This document shows, one piece after another, positions 50,330 through 59,570 of a stretch of DNA of 64,000 bases. A program made the translations under genes and the position numbers. The notes beneath the pieces were generated by a model. That model was not told the DNA's origin and searched no databases. It was given only the letters and a program-made list of their open reading frames with translations. The stretch covers positions 6,199 to 70,198 of the forward strand of contig CAZGUX010000277.1 in NCBI GenBank assembly GCA_964529305.1. Reading direction: 5' to 3'. The DNA is from CAZGUX01 sp964529305. GTDB taxonomy: Bacteria > Acidobacteriota > Terriglobia > Bryobacterales > Bryobacteraceae. The stretch's first letter is position 1; every line of letters starts with the position of its first letter.

Positions 50330-51172
50330 TCAGCCGGAGAGGCGAACCGGATCGTGCCGGCGGACGTGGCCGGGGGTGACGACATCGGCGTAGACGCCGA
50401 CGCACGGGAGATCGCCGAGATCGCCCAGGTTGAGCCGGTTGAGCCGCGCGGCCGTACGCAGGATTCCGGGGTCGAGCGGAAGATCCGCTCGAGGCAAGGT
50501 GGTCATGACACAGCGCGGGCAGGGCATGGACACGCGCAGGACCAAGTCCGGCCCAATGGCCAGCAGCCGGCCGGCCCATGCGTTCTCGACGAAGCCGGAC
50601 TCGCCGGGGCAGTCGACCACGAGGTTCGGCCGAAACCGGGAAATCGGGAATTGACCCTCGGGATAAGCCTCCTGGAGGGAGCGCAGGGTGGAGGTGGTGA
50701 GGATGTGGACGCTGGCGTAATCGAACAGGGTTCCGGGAGGCGCGGCGCCGGAAACGGGAGCTTCGGTGGCTTCGGCGAATTTGCCCCCTAGTGTACCCGC
50801 CGCGAACTCGAGCATCAGGCCCTCCGGCGCGGAAGACACCAGCGACACCACAGGCCCGAATCGAGCACTCAGACGGGCGGCAGAGTCCGGCTGATCGCTG
50901 CGAAGCACCTCTCCGCCGGGCAAGGTGATTTGCACCGGGGGGACCGGTTCGCCCGCGGCGGGCGGAGCGACGAACCGCGACTCACACTTGAGGAGATCAC
51001 CGAACCGCTTCACGCTCTTCGCGCTCCCGACTTTGCCTGTAGAGGGGTCCGCCAAGGCATACGCGCGGTCGCCGGTCAATCCGCGAGGCCCCACCTCCAC
51101 AGTCTCAATCTCTTCACCGGCCATGGACTTCACCGGGTAGCGCCAGAGGGAGGCAATCGTGTAGTCAGCCAT
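50330..51172 (-). CDS. MOSC-domain protein
   Basis: 280 residues. N-terminal beta-barrel region 'IASLWRYPVKSMAGEEIETV EVGPRGLTGDRAYAL' and C-terminal MOSC domain with 'ISRFRPNLVVDCPG', the conserved Cys in 'MPCPRCVMTTLPRADLPLDP' and 'LGVYADVVTPGHVRRHDPVRL'-like ending. MOSC domains handle sulfur carried on molybdenum cofactor or reduce N-hydroxylated compounds (mARC-type). Cytosolic location is expected because there is no signal peptide. The pair with the Tat-exported DUF362-like gene may be accidental. Confidence 0.88.
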   Translation of the reverse strand: MADYTIASLWRYPVKSMAGEEIETVEVGPRGLTGDRAYALADPSTGKVGSAKSVKRFGDLLKCESRFVAPPAAGEPVPPVQITLPGGEVLRSDQPDSAARLSARFGPVVSLVSSAPEGLMLEFAAGTLGGKFAEATEAPVSGAAPPGTLFDYASVHILTTSTLRSLQEAYPEGQFPISRFRPNLVVDCPGESGFVENAWAGRLLAIGPDLVLRVSMPCPRCVMTTLPRADLPLDPGILRTAARLNRLNLGDLGDLPCVGVYADVVTPGHVRRHDPVRLSG

Positions 51173-51292
51173 GCTCGAAATTGTACTGGAACAGCGGACC
51201 CCGCACCAGCCAGACCGGAGCGGACTGAGATGCGCCTGGAGCCGGGGCCTTTGATAGCATGAGGGTCTACCTACCGAACCTCAAGGAGACCC

Positions 51293-52792
51293 ATGCCCCG
51301 GACCTCATCCGCGACCGCTCCGATCGTCACGCTGCTCGCGATCGCGTACGGCATCGCCCACGCCCAGCCCATCCACATTGGCTCACGACTGGAGTTATTT
51401 CTCGACGATTATCTGATCGAACAGTTCGAAGGAGGGGCCCGGCTGCGGCTGCATCATCCGGTCCGCAAAGAGATCGCGCTGGAGCACGACGCCCCGTGGG
51501 AAGGGCGCGGCAGCGGATACCACACCGTCTTTCGCGACGGCGATCGGTTCCGCATGTATTACAAATCGTGGAACATGCCGGAAGTGACCGGGAAGGCCGG
51601 CGGGCTGGTGATCGCGTACGCGGAGAGCCGCGACGGCATCCGCTGGACAAAACCGGACCTGGGCCTGGTCGAGTACAACGGCTCGCGCAAGAACAATATC
51701 ATTCTGGACAAAGTCAACGGCAACGAGCCGCACGACTTCTCCCCCTTCATCGACCCGAAACCGGGAACGGCCGGCGATGCACGCTACAAAGCGGTGGGAT
51801 TTGGCCGCAAGCCCAGGGGGCTCTATGCGTTCAAGTCCACCGACGGGCTGCACTGGACGTTGATGAAGCCCACGCCCATCATCACCGAGGGCGCGTTCGA
51901 TACGCAGAACATCGCGTTCTGGGATCCCAACATCCGAAAATATCGCTGCTACCTGCGCGACTTCGACTCGAATAAGCAGCGCGGCATTCGCACCTCGGTG
52001 TCCGACGATTTCCTGACGTGGTCGAAGCCGGAGTGGATCGTCTTTCCCAACACGCCGGTGGAGCAGTTGTACGTCAACCAGGTGCTGCCGTACTATCGCG
52101 CGCCGCACCTGCTGATTGGCTTTCCGGCGCGGTACGTGGACCGGGGGTGGACCGAGTCGGCGAAGTTGCTGCCGGAGTTGGCGGACCGGGAAGAGCGCGC
52201 GAAGAAGAGCACACGGTACGGCACCACGGTCACCGATTGCCTGATCATGTCGAGCCGCGACGGGCGCACCTTTCACCGCTGGGACGAAGCGTTTATCCGT
52301 CCAGGCCTGCGCACACGCTACAACTGGTCCTACGGCGACAACTATATCGCGTGGCACGTGATTGAAACCGAGCCGACCAACGACGACGAACCGCGCGAAC
52401 TGTCGCTGTTCGCCACAGAGGGCTACTTTACGGGCGACAGTAGCCGGCTGCGCCGTTATACGCTTCGGATCGACGGGTTCGCGTCGGTGTTCGCGCCTCT
52501 GGGCGGAGGCTCGATCGTCTCGAAGCCGGTGGTGTTTGACGGCAACCAGCTTGTCGTGAACTTCTCGACGGCCGGCGGAGGCTCGATCCGGATCGCGCTG
52601 GAAGATGCCGCGGGAAAACCGATCGACGGCTACACGATGTACGAGGCAACCGAGATCTTCGGCGACTCGCTCGAGCGCACGGTGTCGTGGAAAGGGGGAT
52701 CGGACGTCGGCAAGCTGGCCGGCAAACCGGTGCGGATCCGCGTCGCCCTCAAGGACGCCGACCTGTTTTCGTTCCGGTTCGTGCGGAAATAG
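51293..52792 (+). CDS. Secreted five-bladed-propeller glycosidase-like protein (paralogue of 7710 gene)
   Basis: 499 residues from ATG 51293 with GGAG 5 bases upstream. A signal peptide (IVTLLAIAYGIAHAQP) is followed by 'SRLELFLDDYLIEQFEGGAR LRLHHPVRKE'. Propeller motifs FRMYYKSWNMPEV, RDGIRWTKPDLGLVEYNGS, 'AVGFGRKPRGLYAFKSTDG LHWTLMKPTPI' and 'AFDTQNIAFWDPNIRKYRCY' closely echo the gene at 7710-9284 (shared GLVE[FY]NGS with KNN or QNN after it). The GH32/GH43-like clan is likely; the substrate is unknown. A C-terminal beta-sandwich module is seen in both. This one has a Sec-like rather than twin-arginine signal. Confidence 0.78.
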   Translation: MPRTSSATAPIVTLLAIAYGIAHAQPIHIGSRLELFLDDYLIEQFEGGARLRLHHPVRKEIALEHDAPWEGRGSGYHTVFRDGDRFRMYYKSWNMPEVTGKAGGLVIAYAESRDGIRWTKPDLGLVEYNGSRKNNIILDKVNGNEPHDFSPFIDPKPGTAGDARYKAVGFGRKPRGLYAFKSTDGLHWTLMKPTPIITEGAFDTQNIAFWDPNIRKYRCYLRDFDSNKQRGIRTSVSDDFLTWSKPEWIVFPNTPVEQLYVNQVLPYYRAPHLLIGFPARYVDRGWTESAKLLPELADREERAKKSTRYGTTVTDCLIMSSRDGRTFHRWDEAFIRPGLRTRYNWSYGDNYIAWHVIETEPTNDDEPRELSLFATEGYFTGDSSRLRRYTLRIDGFASVFAPLGGGSIVSKPVVFDGNQLVVNFSTAGGGSIRIALEDAAGKPIDGYTMYEATEIFGDSLERTVSWKGGSDVGKLAGKPVRIRVALKDADLFSFRFVRK

Positions 52793-53159
52793 GGATTTTC
52801 GGTGACAACTATCAGTTGGTGTGCAGCGTGCCGTGGGGACGGATCGCCAAGGTGGGAGCGCGTCAAGGCGAGCTTCGATCCTCATGGCCGATCGGAGACC
52901 CATACGCGCAAAAATAAGGCGGCCGCGCTAACCGGACACAGATCGGCAGGCTATCACTTCCCAGAAACGGACTTTCCGCGGGTTTCGGAGTCACTTCGGC
53001 GGAACGGCGTTATGCGGCCAACTGGAATCGGCTGTTCCGGAGCAGGCGGGTATGGCGCTCATTTTCGAAAGACGCGGTTGCCGAAACTTTCACGTGAGCG
53101 TCTTGTCCCCAAACCGCGCAAATGAGGGCGCTCCGCAAGCTTGTCCGGCACCCACGGGA
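52793..53159. other. Intergenic stretch, no supported gene
   Basis: About 370 bases between convergent genes; only short accidental frames are visible. I see no RNA gene, long palindrome or recognised repeat. Confidence 0.45.
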
Positions 53160-53399
53160 TCAGCCGCCCGTTTGAATCAAAGGTCCAACGGCTAGATCCT
53201 CGTCAATCAAGGGCCAGCGGATACCATAACCGGAAGGCGAAAGGTCGGCACGCTCCCGTTCTGTTCGAGACGCGTGGGCAAGGCGTTCGGAACACTTTTC
53301 CCACGGAATGGAAACGGGCCCGCTTTCCGTCACTACAATGAGCGCCTCGGGCGTGGTCTCGATTGCTTTTGCCAATACCGGCTTTGTCTTACTCGGCAC
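53160..53399 (-). CDS. DUF2442 protein
   Basis: 79 residues from the GTG at 53399, placed by GGAGAG four bases upstream. The block 'PWEKCSERLAHASRTERERA' and 'SGYGIRWPLIDEDLAVGPLI' is the DUF2442 signature (small domain with a C-terminal GxGIxWPxxDEDxS). It overlaps the DUF4160 gene by 11 bases. DUF4160-DUF2442 pairs are widespread and are often treated as toxin-antitoxin-like, though activity is not established. Confidence 0.85.
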   Translation of the reverse strand: MPSKTKPVLAKAIETTPEALIVVTESGPVSIPWEKCSERLAHASRTERERADLSPSGYGIRWPLIDEDLAVGPLIQTGG

Positions 53400-53649
53400 G
53401 ATTCTCTCCAAAATGCTCCCGCCATGCGGCGACGATCTGGTCGAAATGCTCAAAGATCATTTGGCGCACCTCACGTCTTAGCCGCGGCGTGCAGTTGAAT
53501 TCAAAATCCTCCGTGATGTCGAAGCGGTCCGGATGGATCCAATACTTGCACTCAGCATCTCCCTTCACCGCATGCACGTGCATTGGCTCAGAGCCCTCGT
53601 TCGAATAAAAGTGGAACCGCCATCCCTGCACGTAGAGAATCGTTGGCAT
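53389..53649 (-). CDS. DUF4160 protein
   Basis: 86 residues: MPTILYVQGWRFHFYSNEGS EPMHVHAVKGDAECKYWIHP, the typical DUF4160 N-terminus with its conserved histidines, then 'FDQIVAAWREHFGENRAE'. It forms a two-gene unit with DUF2442 (11-base overlap). By genomic association it is a candidate toxin or partner; the biochemical function is unknown. Confidence 0.88.
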   Translation of the reverse strand: MPTILYVQGWRFHFYSNEGSEPMHVHAVKGDAECKYWIHPDRFDITEDFEFNCTPRLRREVRQMIFEHFDQIVAAWREHFGENRAE

Positions 53650-54017
53650 CGGTCTGCAATCCTAGTATAGACAGCCCGGGGCGCTCGCAAATCGCATTTC
53701 CGTTTTTAGAAAGGACCACAGAAGTTTTGCCACTTGGGCGGAAAGTCGGTATGTCGGACTCCTCCTGGCAGGCTGACTGGCCCCAGCCGGCGTTGTGGGA
53801 AGCATCCTCGGCAATCCCTAACGCATATGGGTCGGAGACCGGCGCCAACAAGCGCGCCTTCGCGCCGCATGATCCGAACGGCGGGCGTTAGCGATGCCGG
53901 CTGCGTGGGACTCTCATTCACATCCGCCTTCACGGCGCCCGCGGGTTGACACCCGCCGTTCAGCGCCATCGTCCACTGCGGCTTTGTGAGTGAACAGTGT
54001 TGGGCCTTAGTCGATTC
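53650..54017. other. Intergenic stretch, no supported gene
   Basis: About 370 bases. Only overlapping short frames in both directions are seen and none has a start site, family motif or neighbour support. It may be remnant DNA. Confidence 0.45.
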
Positions 54018-55181
54018 TCAGCGCTCCGGGGCTGCCTCAACCGCGGTCTGTCCTAAGTCTCGAAGCTGAAGGACCCTGGCAAGGAGCGTTGAGACCAACG
54101 TTGTCCTGTACAGCCGCAACCCGAGGACGGTTCCCAGCGTGTTCGTGACGATGTCGGTGACATCGGAATCTCGCGTGGGAAGAAACACCTGCAGCGTCTC
54201 GATTAGCAGGCTGAGGGAAACGCCGGTCAGGACGGTGAGGATGACCGATCGTCTAACCGGGCGTCTGGACGAAAAATGAGCGTAGAACAGGAAGCCGATG
54301 GGCATGAAGCCAACGATGTTCTGGAAGATATCGCTCCAATTCCACTTGATCGGCACTTCCAGAAAATGCTTGTGCAGAATCAGATAGCGGTCAGGAATCC
54401 GGAGGTCGCTGCCTCCGGACCCGGCGGCGTTGCGAACGACGGTTCCGGAGCGCTCGCCAAAGCAGTACAGGGCTACGATTCCTGGAGTGGCTTGCTCCCG
54501 ACAACCCTTTGTGGTCCAGGTCTCATAGCGCCGGGCCACTTCCCCGGGAGTCAGCCTCTGCCGCAAGACGGCCATTCCGAGCACCGTCCCGTCCCACCCC
54601 TGGTCTCCTCGCGGGGAAGTTCCCACGACAAGTTGTCCCTGGAGGTTCCGGAAGGTGAGCGGGAAGGCGTGTGCGGTGTCTTGCTCCACTCCGTTGACAT
54701 AGACCCAGGACTTCTCCCCATCCGACGTGATGGTGATGAAGACGGCCTTTTCGGCCTGGAAAACGTCACCGGCGTAGATGTGGGCGACTTCGAGGGCCTG
54801 GCGGCCGTGCTTCCGAAGTCGTAACACCAGGCCCGAGGTCCATTGCGTGATCGTGAACTGCAGGGGATTCCCAGGGACATAGAAACCGAGGATCGTACTC
54901 TCCTGGTCCGACTTACCGGGTTGCAGCCAGAGTTCCAGGCTGGAGGCAGTCTCTTTGGACTCACGGAGCCGGTACGGGCCGGATGAAAGGATGATGCCAC
55001 GGCCGCCGAACCGGAGACCCTGGCCGGACCACTCAACCTGGTTTCGGGGACTGTGGAACGGCCAAAGCCCGGCCACCAGGATGCCGGCGACGAGCAGGGC
55101 GCAGAAAACGGGAAGATACCGGAACAACAGCAGGGTTAGCGGGAAGAGCTTCGACGGCAACCGCTCGAACGGCCCGGCCAT
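54018..55181 (-). CDS. LamG-like plus VanZ-like membrane protein
   Basis: The ATG at 55181 has AGGA five bases upstream and starts shortly before the first membrane helix (LTLLLFRYLPVFCALLVAGI LVAGLWPFHSP), so the much longer upstream frame is rejected; 387 residues. A central jelly-roll segment (about 60-240: 'SSLELWLQPGKSDQESTILG', 'VFITITSDGEKSWVYVNGVE', 'VGTSPRGDQGWDGTVLGMAV') resembles a LamG/concanavalin-A-like fold. The C-terminus has four helices of a VanZ-like domain (SDIFQNIVGFMPIGFLFYAH, LTGVSLSLLIETLQVFLPTR DSDVTDIVTNTLGTVLG). VanZ gives low-level teicoplanin resistance in enterococci by an unknown route. This fusion is divergent from a sulfatase gene. Confidence 0.82.
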   Translation of the reverse strand: MAGPFERLPSKLFPLTLLLFRYLPVFCALLVAGILVAGLWPFHSPRNQVEWSGQGLRFGGRGIILSSGPYRLRESKETASSLELWLQPGKSDQESTILGFYVPGNPLQFTITQWTSGLVLRLRKHGRQALEVAHIYAGDVFQAEKAVFITITSDGEKSWVYVNGVEQDTAHAFPLTFRNLQGQLVVGTSPRGDQGWDGTVLGMAVLRQRLTPGEVARRYETWTTKGCREQATPGIVALYCFGERSGTVVRNAAGSGGSDLRIPDRYLILHKHFLEVPIKWNWSDIFQNIVGFMPIGFLFYAHFSSRRPVRRSVILTVLTGVSLSLLIETLQVFLPTRDSDVTDIVTNTLGTVLGLRLYRTTLVSTLLARVLQLRDLGQTAVEAAPER

Positions 55182-55263
55182 TAGTTCCTGCCCCCGGACG
55201 CCGGGCAAGGCTCGCTCGAAATCGGCACTTTTGTATTCTACTGTGCCGGGCCGGAGAGATAGC

Positions 55264-56688
55264 ATGGAACCAGCCATGCCCCATCGACTCTCCCGACGCG
55301 CCCTGTGCGCCGGCGCCTGGGCGGCGCGCGCGCTGGCCCAACCGTCCACCAAGCCCAACATCGTTCTTGTCCTCATGGACAACCTGGGCTGGGGCGAGTT
55401 GGGCGTGTACGGCGGCGGGATTCTCCGGGGCGCGCCGACGCCTCGCATCGACAAACTCGCCGGCGAGAGCACTCGGCTGCTGAACTTCAATGTGGAGGCG
55501 CAGTGCGTGCCCAGCCGAGCCGCCCTGTTGACCGGCCGGTACGCCGTCCGCACGGGAAACGGGTCGGTCCCGCTGGAGACGCCGCTCTACGGTCTGACGA
55601 AGTGGGAGTACACGATGGCGGAGATGCTCTCGGACGCCGGGTACTCGACTGCGATGTACGGCAAGTGGCACCTGGGCCAGACCAAAGGCCGTTTTCCGAC
55701 GGATCACGGATTCGCCGAGTGGTACGGGATACCCAATTCCTCCAACGACGCGTTCTGGCCCGGCAACTCTCGTTTTCGTGCGGGCGTTCATCCCTTCGTC
55801 AAATACACCGAGGTGCTCGAATCGCGCCGAGGCGAGGAACCCAAGCCTGTGAAGGTTTACGATCTCGCCGCGCGGGGTGCCATCGACGGGGAGATCACGG
55901 CCCGCGCCATCGACTACATGCGCCGACAGACCAAGACCCGGCAGCCCTTCTTCCTGTTTCTCCCGTACACGCAGCCGCACATGCCGCTGACGGCGGCCCC
56001 GGAATTCGCGGGCAAGACCCGCAATGGCGAGTTCGCCGATGTGCTGGCCCAGATCGATGCGTACACCGGCCGCCTGCTCGATGAAGTGGATCGTCTCGGC
56101 ATCCGTGACAACACCCTGTTCCTTTTCACGTCCGACAACGGCGGCGAGGCCACGGCGCCGTATCACGGATTCAACGGACCCTGGCGGGGGACCTATTTCA
56201 CCGGCTTCGAAGGGTCGCTTCGTGCCCCGTTCCTGGCGCGGTGGCCGGGCAGGATTCCGGCGGGGAGGATCAGCAACGAGATCGTCCACGAAATGGATCT
56301 GTTCCCGACGCTGGCGCGGGTAGCCGGCGGACGCGTGCCGCGCGACCGGGTGTTCGACGGGATCGACCAACTCGACTTCCTGGAGGGGAAGCAAGAGGCA
56401 TCGAATCGCGAGTCGCTGGTAATTTACCTGGCGAACGAGATTTGCGGCGTCAAGTGGCGGAACTGGAAGATGGTGACTCGCGAGATCGACCGCGGCTTCG
56501 GGCAGCCGGTGAAAGTGTACAGTTTCCCGCTGTGGTACGACCTGCACACAGACCCGAAGGAAGAGAACCCGCTCGACCCGCGCTTTGTGGAGAATCTCTG
56601 GGTACGCTGGCCGGCCGGCCAGGTACTCGTGGACCACCAGGCCACGCTGAAGAAGGAGCCGCCGATTCGTCCGGGGACGCCGGATTAG
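55264..56688 (+). CDS. Secreted arylsulfatase-family enzyme
   Basis: 474 residues from the ATG at 55264 (GGAGAG 5 bases before). A signal-like N-terminus (LSRRALCAGAWAARALAQ) includes RR and may be Tat. The sulfatase signature is clear: metal ligand D39 in VLVLMDNLGWGELG, and CVPSRAALLTGRY (C81), where the Cys is converted to formylglycine. Further motifs: YGKWHLGQTKGRFPTDHGF, PFFLFLPYTQPHMPL and FTSDNGGE. It hydrolyses sulfate esters, probably on sulfated glycans. An anaerobic sulfatase-maturing enzyme or FGE would be needed elsewhere; none is seen here. It pairs functionally with the window's glycan-processing genes. Confidence 0.92.
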   Translation: MEPAMPHRLSRRALCAGAWAARALAQPSTKPNIVLVLMDNLGWGELGVYGGGILRGAPTPRIDKLAGESTRLLNFNVEAQCVPSRAALLTGRYAVRTGNGSVPLETPLYGLTKWEYTMAEMLSDAGYSTAMYGKWHLGQTKGRFPTDHGFAEWYGIPNSSNDAFWPGNSRFRAGVHPFVKYTEVLESRRGEEPKPVKVYDLAARGAIDGEITARAIDYMRRQTKTRQPFFLFLPYTQPHMPLTAAPEFAGKTRNGEFADVLAQIDAYTGRLLDEVDRLGIRDNTLFLFTSDNGGEATAPYHGFNGPWRGTYFTGFEGSLRAPFLARWPGRIPAGRISNEIVHEMDLFPTLARVAGGRVPRDRVFDGIDQLDFLEGKQEASNRESLVIYLANEICGVKWRNWKMVTREIDRGFGQPVKVYSFPLWYDLHTDPKEENPLDPRFVENLWVRWPAGQVLVDHQATLKKEPPIRPGTPD

Positions 56689-56802
56689 CGAGAGGACGAG
56701 TGAGGACCAGCTTCGGCAACAGTAGCCCGAACGAGGAAATCGCCACTGCTCGTTAACTCACGGGAGGTTACCCCACTCCCGACTGCCTGACCTTTGAAGG
56801 TT

Positions 56803-57354
56803 TCAGATCCAAATTCGATGGAGCCAATTGGGTAAGCGACGCTCATTGCACCCGAAAGGTTCGAGGAGTGCGGCTAGCCAGGGTGTGGAGGAGAAGCGCT
56901 CGAGAAAGTCGATATCGCCGGTGGAGTCGCCCATCACGTGAGTTCGCGTACAGTCAGTGGAGTAGCGACCGTCGCTGCGGCGTCTTGCATAGACCACGTA
57001 GACCGATCCGACCTCATACGGAGCGTCGTAACAAACGCCTCCTCCGTAGAAGCCTATCGACACCCGTGGTCTGAGCGGCCCTTTGTAACGCTTCACGACG
57101 ACACCTCGCGACTCGGTTTCGTGCCGGGTGGGATGCCATGCGGCGTCGAGCCGGACGAGTCCTACGACGTCGGCCTCCATGAACGCGCCACACGGAGTCG
57201 CGGCGTGGGCGCAAGAGGCAAGCAGCGATGATGCCGGAGCAAATAGCCACAGATAACAGAGGCGGTGCACTCTGATTGCTTCGACTCCGGTGGAGGAGGA
57301 TTTGTTCCTTCCCGACACCATCGTGCAAGCCAAAGTTTGCAGCCGCATCGGCAT
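56803..57354 (-). CDS. Secreted small protein of unknown function
   Basis: Up to 183 residues. A hydrophobic signal-like segment (RLCYLWLFAPASSLLASCAH) with a Cys after AS is lipoprotein- or Sec-like; the true start may be the GTG at 57270 rather than 57354. The mature part 'ADVVGLVRLDAAWHPTRHET', 'YGGGVCYDAPYEVGSVYVVY', 'DGRYSTDCTRTHVMGDSTGD' with three cysteines reads like a small extracytoplasmic beta domain. I do not recognise a named family. It is convergent with the sulfatase gene. Confidence 0.65.
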   Translation of the reverse strand: MPMRLQTLACTMVSGRNKSSSTGVEAIRVHRLCYLWLFAPASSLLASCAHAATPCGAFMEADVVGLVRLDAAWHPTRHETESRGVVVKRYKGPLRPRVSIGFYGGGVCYDAPYEVGSVYVVYARRRSDGRYSTDCTRTHVMGDSTGDIDFLERFSSTPWLAALLEPFGCNERRLPNWLHRIWI

Positions 57355-57422
57355 TACCTGGTTCTATCCGACTCCTGCTCCCTTGACCGGTCGCCGATGA
57401 TGTAATACGGTTGGTAATACCG

Positions 57423-57683
57423 GTGGCGATACGAACGGTAAGACTCGACGACGACGACGAAGCCACCTTGCGGCAAATCCGCGAGGCTACCGGGTTGCCG
57501 ATTTCCGAAGCGCTGAAGCAGGGGCTCCGATCCCTGAGTCGACAGGTCAGAGATGCGCCGGGGCGCCGTCCCTATGACCTCTACCAGGGGCTCGATCTCG
57601 GCCCCGGTGGATATGCGACCGCACCGTCTACGGAGACGCGGCGCGGCGTGGCTGCGGCGATTCGCAAGAAGCTGCGGAAATGA
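57423..57683 (+). CDS. RHH/CopG-type antitoxin
   Basis: 86 residues from the GTG at 57423. 'VAIRTVRLDDDDEATLRQIR EATGLPISEALKQGLRSL' is a ribbon-helix-helix DNA-binding domain; the C-terminal 'RPYDLYQGLDLGPGGYATAP STETRRGVAAAIRKKLRK' is the usual toxin-contact tail of PIN-associated antitoxins. Overlap with the next gene by 4 bases (ATGA) confirms a two-gene unit. Confidence 0.85.
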   Translation: MAIRTVRLDDDDEATLRQIREATGLPISEALKQGLRSLSRQVRDAPGRRPYDLYQGLDLGPGGYATAPSTETRRGVAAAIRKKLRK

Positions 57684-58093
57684 TTCTCGTAGATACCGGG
57701 CCGTTGGTCGCCCTCTTCGATCCCCAGGACGAACAGCATGGCCGGTGCCGCAAGACCCTGAAGGAAATCCGTGAGCCCATTCTCACCACAATCCCAGTAC
57801 TCGCGGAGGCGTTTTACATGCTTGGACCCGCGAGCATCGGCTCCGATCGTCTGCGGGAGTTTGTCGAGGGCGGTGGGTTGTCCGTGTGGTTCCTGGATCG
57901 AGCGTGGTTAGCTCGAGCCTTCGAGCTCATGGAGCTATACGCCGATCACCCGATGGACTTGGCCGACGCATCGCTCGTTGCGGCCGCCGAGGCGCTGGGT
58001 ACTCGGAGAGTCTTCACCATCGATCGCAAGGACTTCGCGACGTACCGCGTGCGCCGTGGGCATCGCCATTACCCGGTGGAGATCCTCTCCTGA
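57680..58093 (+). CDS. PIN-domain toxin (VapC type)
   Basis: 137 residues. MILVDTGPLVALFDPQDEQH (first D), VLAEAFYML (E), and DHPMDLADASLVAAAEALGT (D and D) give the PIN acidic set; 'RVFTIDRKDFATYR' is the family ending. The gene overlaps the RHH antitoxin by 4 bases. The likely role is toxin RNase activity. A sialidase-like gene lies convergent downstream after 39 bases. Confidence 0.92.
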   Translation: MILVDTGPLVALFDPQDEQHGRCRKTLKEIREPILTTIPVLAEAFYMLGPASIGSDRLREFVEGGGLSVWFLDRAWLARAFELMELYADHPMDLADASLVAAAEALGTRRVFTIDRKDFATYRVRRGHRHYPVEILS

Positions 58094-58132
58094 CCCAGGG
58101 AGGCTCCACGGCAGGGGCTCGGCGGGCCGGAG

Positions 58133-59350
58133 TCAGCGCTTCGGGCTCTGGACCAGCCGATTAGGCTTCGACCAAACTACACGGGCCAGCCACGTCGCCC
58201 CCTCTGCACCGCGCTGGCGGGCGACCGGAAAGAACATGCCCTCCGTGTCCGTCACCCAGGATTCGCTCGGCGTGATCGCGGCCGCGCCGAAGTTGCCAAA
58301 GGTTGCTCCGCGCTCCGGCATCAGGACCTTCTCGGTCCGGCGCATCACTCGCAGGGTCTGCGGATCCACCTGCGCGATGAAAAGCGGGGCGCGGTGCCGG
58401 AACACATGATCGTTGTTCGCGCCCTTCCGCGTGTACGTCAGGAAGAGCCCATCGCTGTGCGCCAGCCAATGGGCCTGCGTGTTGTAGCTGCCGAGTTCAC
58501 CGCCGTCGTCGAAGCGCCATTCCTTCACCGGCGCGTAATTGAGTCCGTCGTCGCCCACGGTCACGTAGCCGCGCAGATCATTGCGAATGGTGAGGTAGTA
58601 GCGGTTCTGGAATTTGACGATCGACGGCTCCACCAAGCCTCGCACGTCGCTCGAATCGTGCTCGCTGCCGTGCCGGAGGAAACGCAGATCCTTCCCGTCA
58701 AAGCGGAACTGCGCGACGGTCACCGAGTGCGGGACTTTCGCGTTGGGGCCGTAGTAGAACGGAAGCAGCACGGTTCCGTCGTCCATTTCGAGCCACTGGG
58801 CGCAAGCGCTGCGCGCGAAGTCGAACTTCTCGCCGGGGGGCATCGCGATGACCTTCCACGGCGACCAGCGTCCGGACTTCGGGTCGAAGACGGCGAACGC
58901 CGTCTGGTGCGACCGCTTGCGGTCCTCGAGTTGGGTGCCCTTCTTGTCGTAGCGGACCTGCGCTCCCACGGCGAGCACTTTGCCGGAGGCGCGATGCCAC
59001 CCCGGCGTGACATCGGCCACGGCGATGTCCACGGTCTCCGATTCCTTTACCCACTTGAGTTCCGGGATTTCGGCCGGCCCATTCCAGCTCTTGCCAAGGT
59101 CGTCGCTCGACATCACCGACATACCGGAGAAGTGGTCGGAGGTGGCCAGGTGTTTCTGGATGGTAAGGATCGTAAGCGGCGCTCCGTTGCGGCCCATTCC
59201 TGGAATTGCGACAAGGCGCGGATGAAACCACTGCCATCCCGAGGCGTACTCGCGCAGGATCTTATCGGCTTTGATCTCGAACGGCAGGGGCTCGGCGGCG
59301 AATAGCGACGCTGCGAGCAAAGCCCATGAAAGGTATCGACGAAGGAGCAT
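58133..59350 (-). CDS. Secreted sialidase-like propeller protein
   Basis: 405 residues from the ATG at 59350, which begins a signal peptide (MLLRRYLSWALLAASLFAAE); the longer in-frame start adds a basic tail and is rejected. An Asp-box-like motif is visible (SSDDLGKSWNGP), and propeller strands occur at 'SGRWSPWKVIAMPPGEKFDF ARSACAQWLEMDDGTVLLPF', 'VEPSIVKFQNRYYLTIRNDL' and 'AHWLAHSDGLFLTYTRKGA'. It belongs to the sialidase superfamily or a related BNR-type family; catalytic residues cannot be assigned with confidence. It is separated from the other sialidase-like genes by about 55 kb. Confidence 0.72.
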   Translation of the reverse strand: MLLRRYLSWALLAASLFAAEPLPFEIKADKILREYASGWQWFHPRLVAIPGMGRNGAPLTILTIQKHLATSDHFSGMSVMSSDDLGKSWNGPAEIPELKWVKESETVDIAVADVTPGWHRASGKVLAVGAQVRYDKKGTQLEDRKRSHQTAFAVFDPKSGRWSPWKVIAMPPGEKFDFARSACAQWLEMDDGTVLLPFYYGPNAKVPHSVTVAQFRFDGKDLRFLRHGSEHDSSDVRGLVEPSIVKFQNRYYLTIRNDLRGYVTVGDDGLNYAPVKEWRFDDGGELGSYNTQAHWLAHSDGLFLTYTRKGANNDHVFRHRAPLFIAQVDPQTLRVMRRTEKVLMPERGATFGNFGAAAITPSESWVTDTEGMFFPVARQRGAEGATWLARVVWSKPNRLVQSPKR

Positions 59351-59570
59351 GACAGTCCTGATGATACGGTGTCGATGCGGGCTTGGTCGAGTCCAGGCGC
59401 CTTCAACGCACCGCTGCCGGACGGGTGGCAGCTTGCACCGGAATTGCTTGCGCGGGAAAACTGCGCCCGAGCGCCGGTCGACCACCTGCATCGTCTCCTA
59501 TCGGCGAATGCGAGTCGCGTGCTCCCGTCCGGTTTGTTGGCGCCCGCTGGCGCACCAGAGGGCAGGTCGC

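Noticed and set aside
49391..50791. A 466-codon forward frame across the DUF362-like and MOSC genes
   Set aside because: It is antisense to two well-supported genes on the reverse strand and has no family motif, ribosome-binding site or export signal.
51395..52903. A 502-codon reverse frame antisense to the propeller gene
   Set aside because: It shows only shadow composition, whereas the forward frame has a signal peptide, ribosome-binding site and family motifs.
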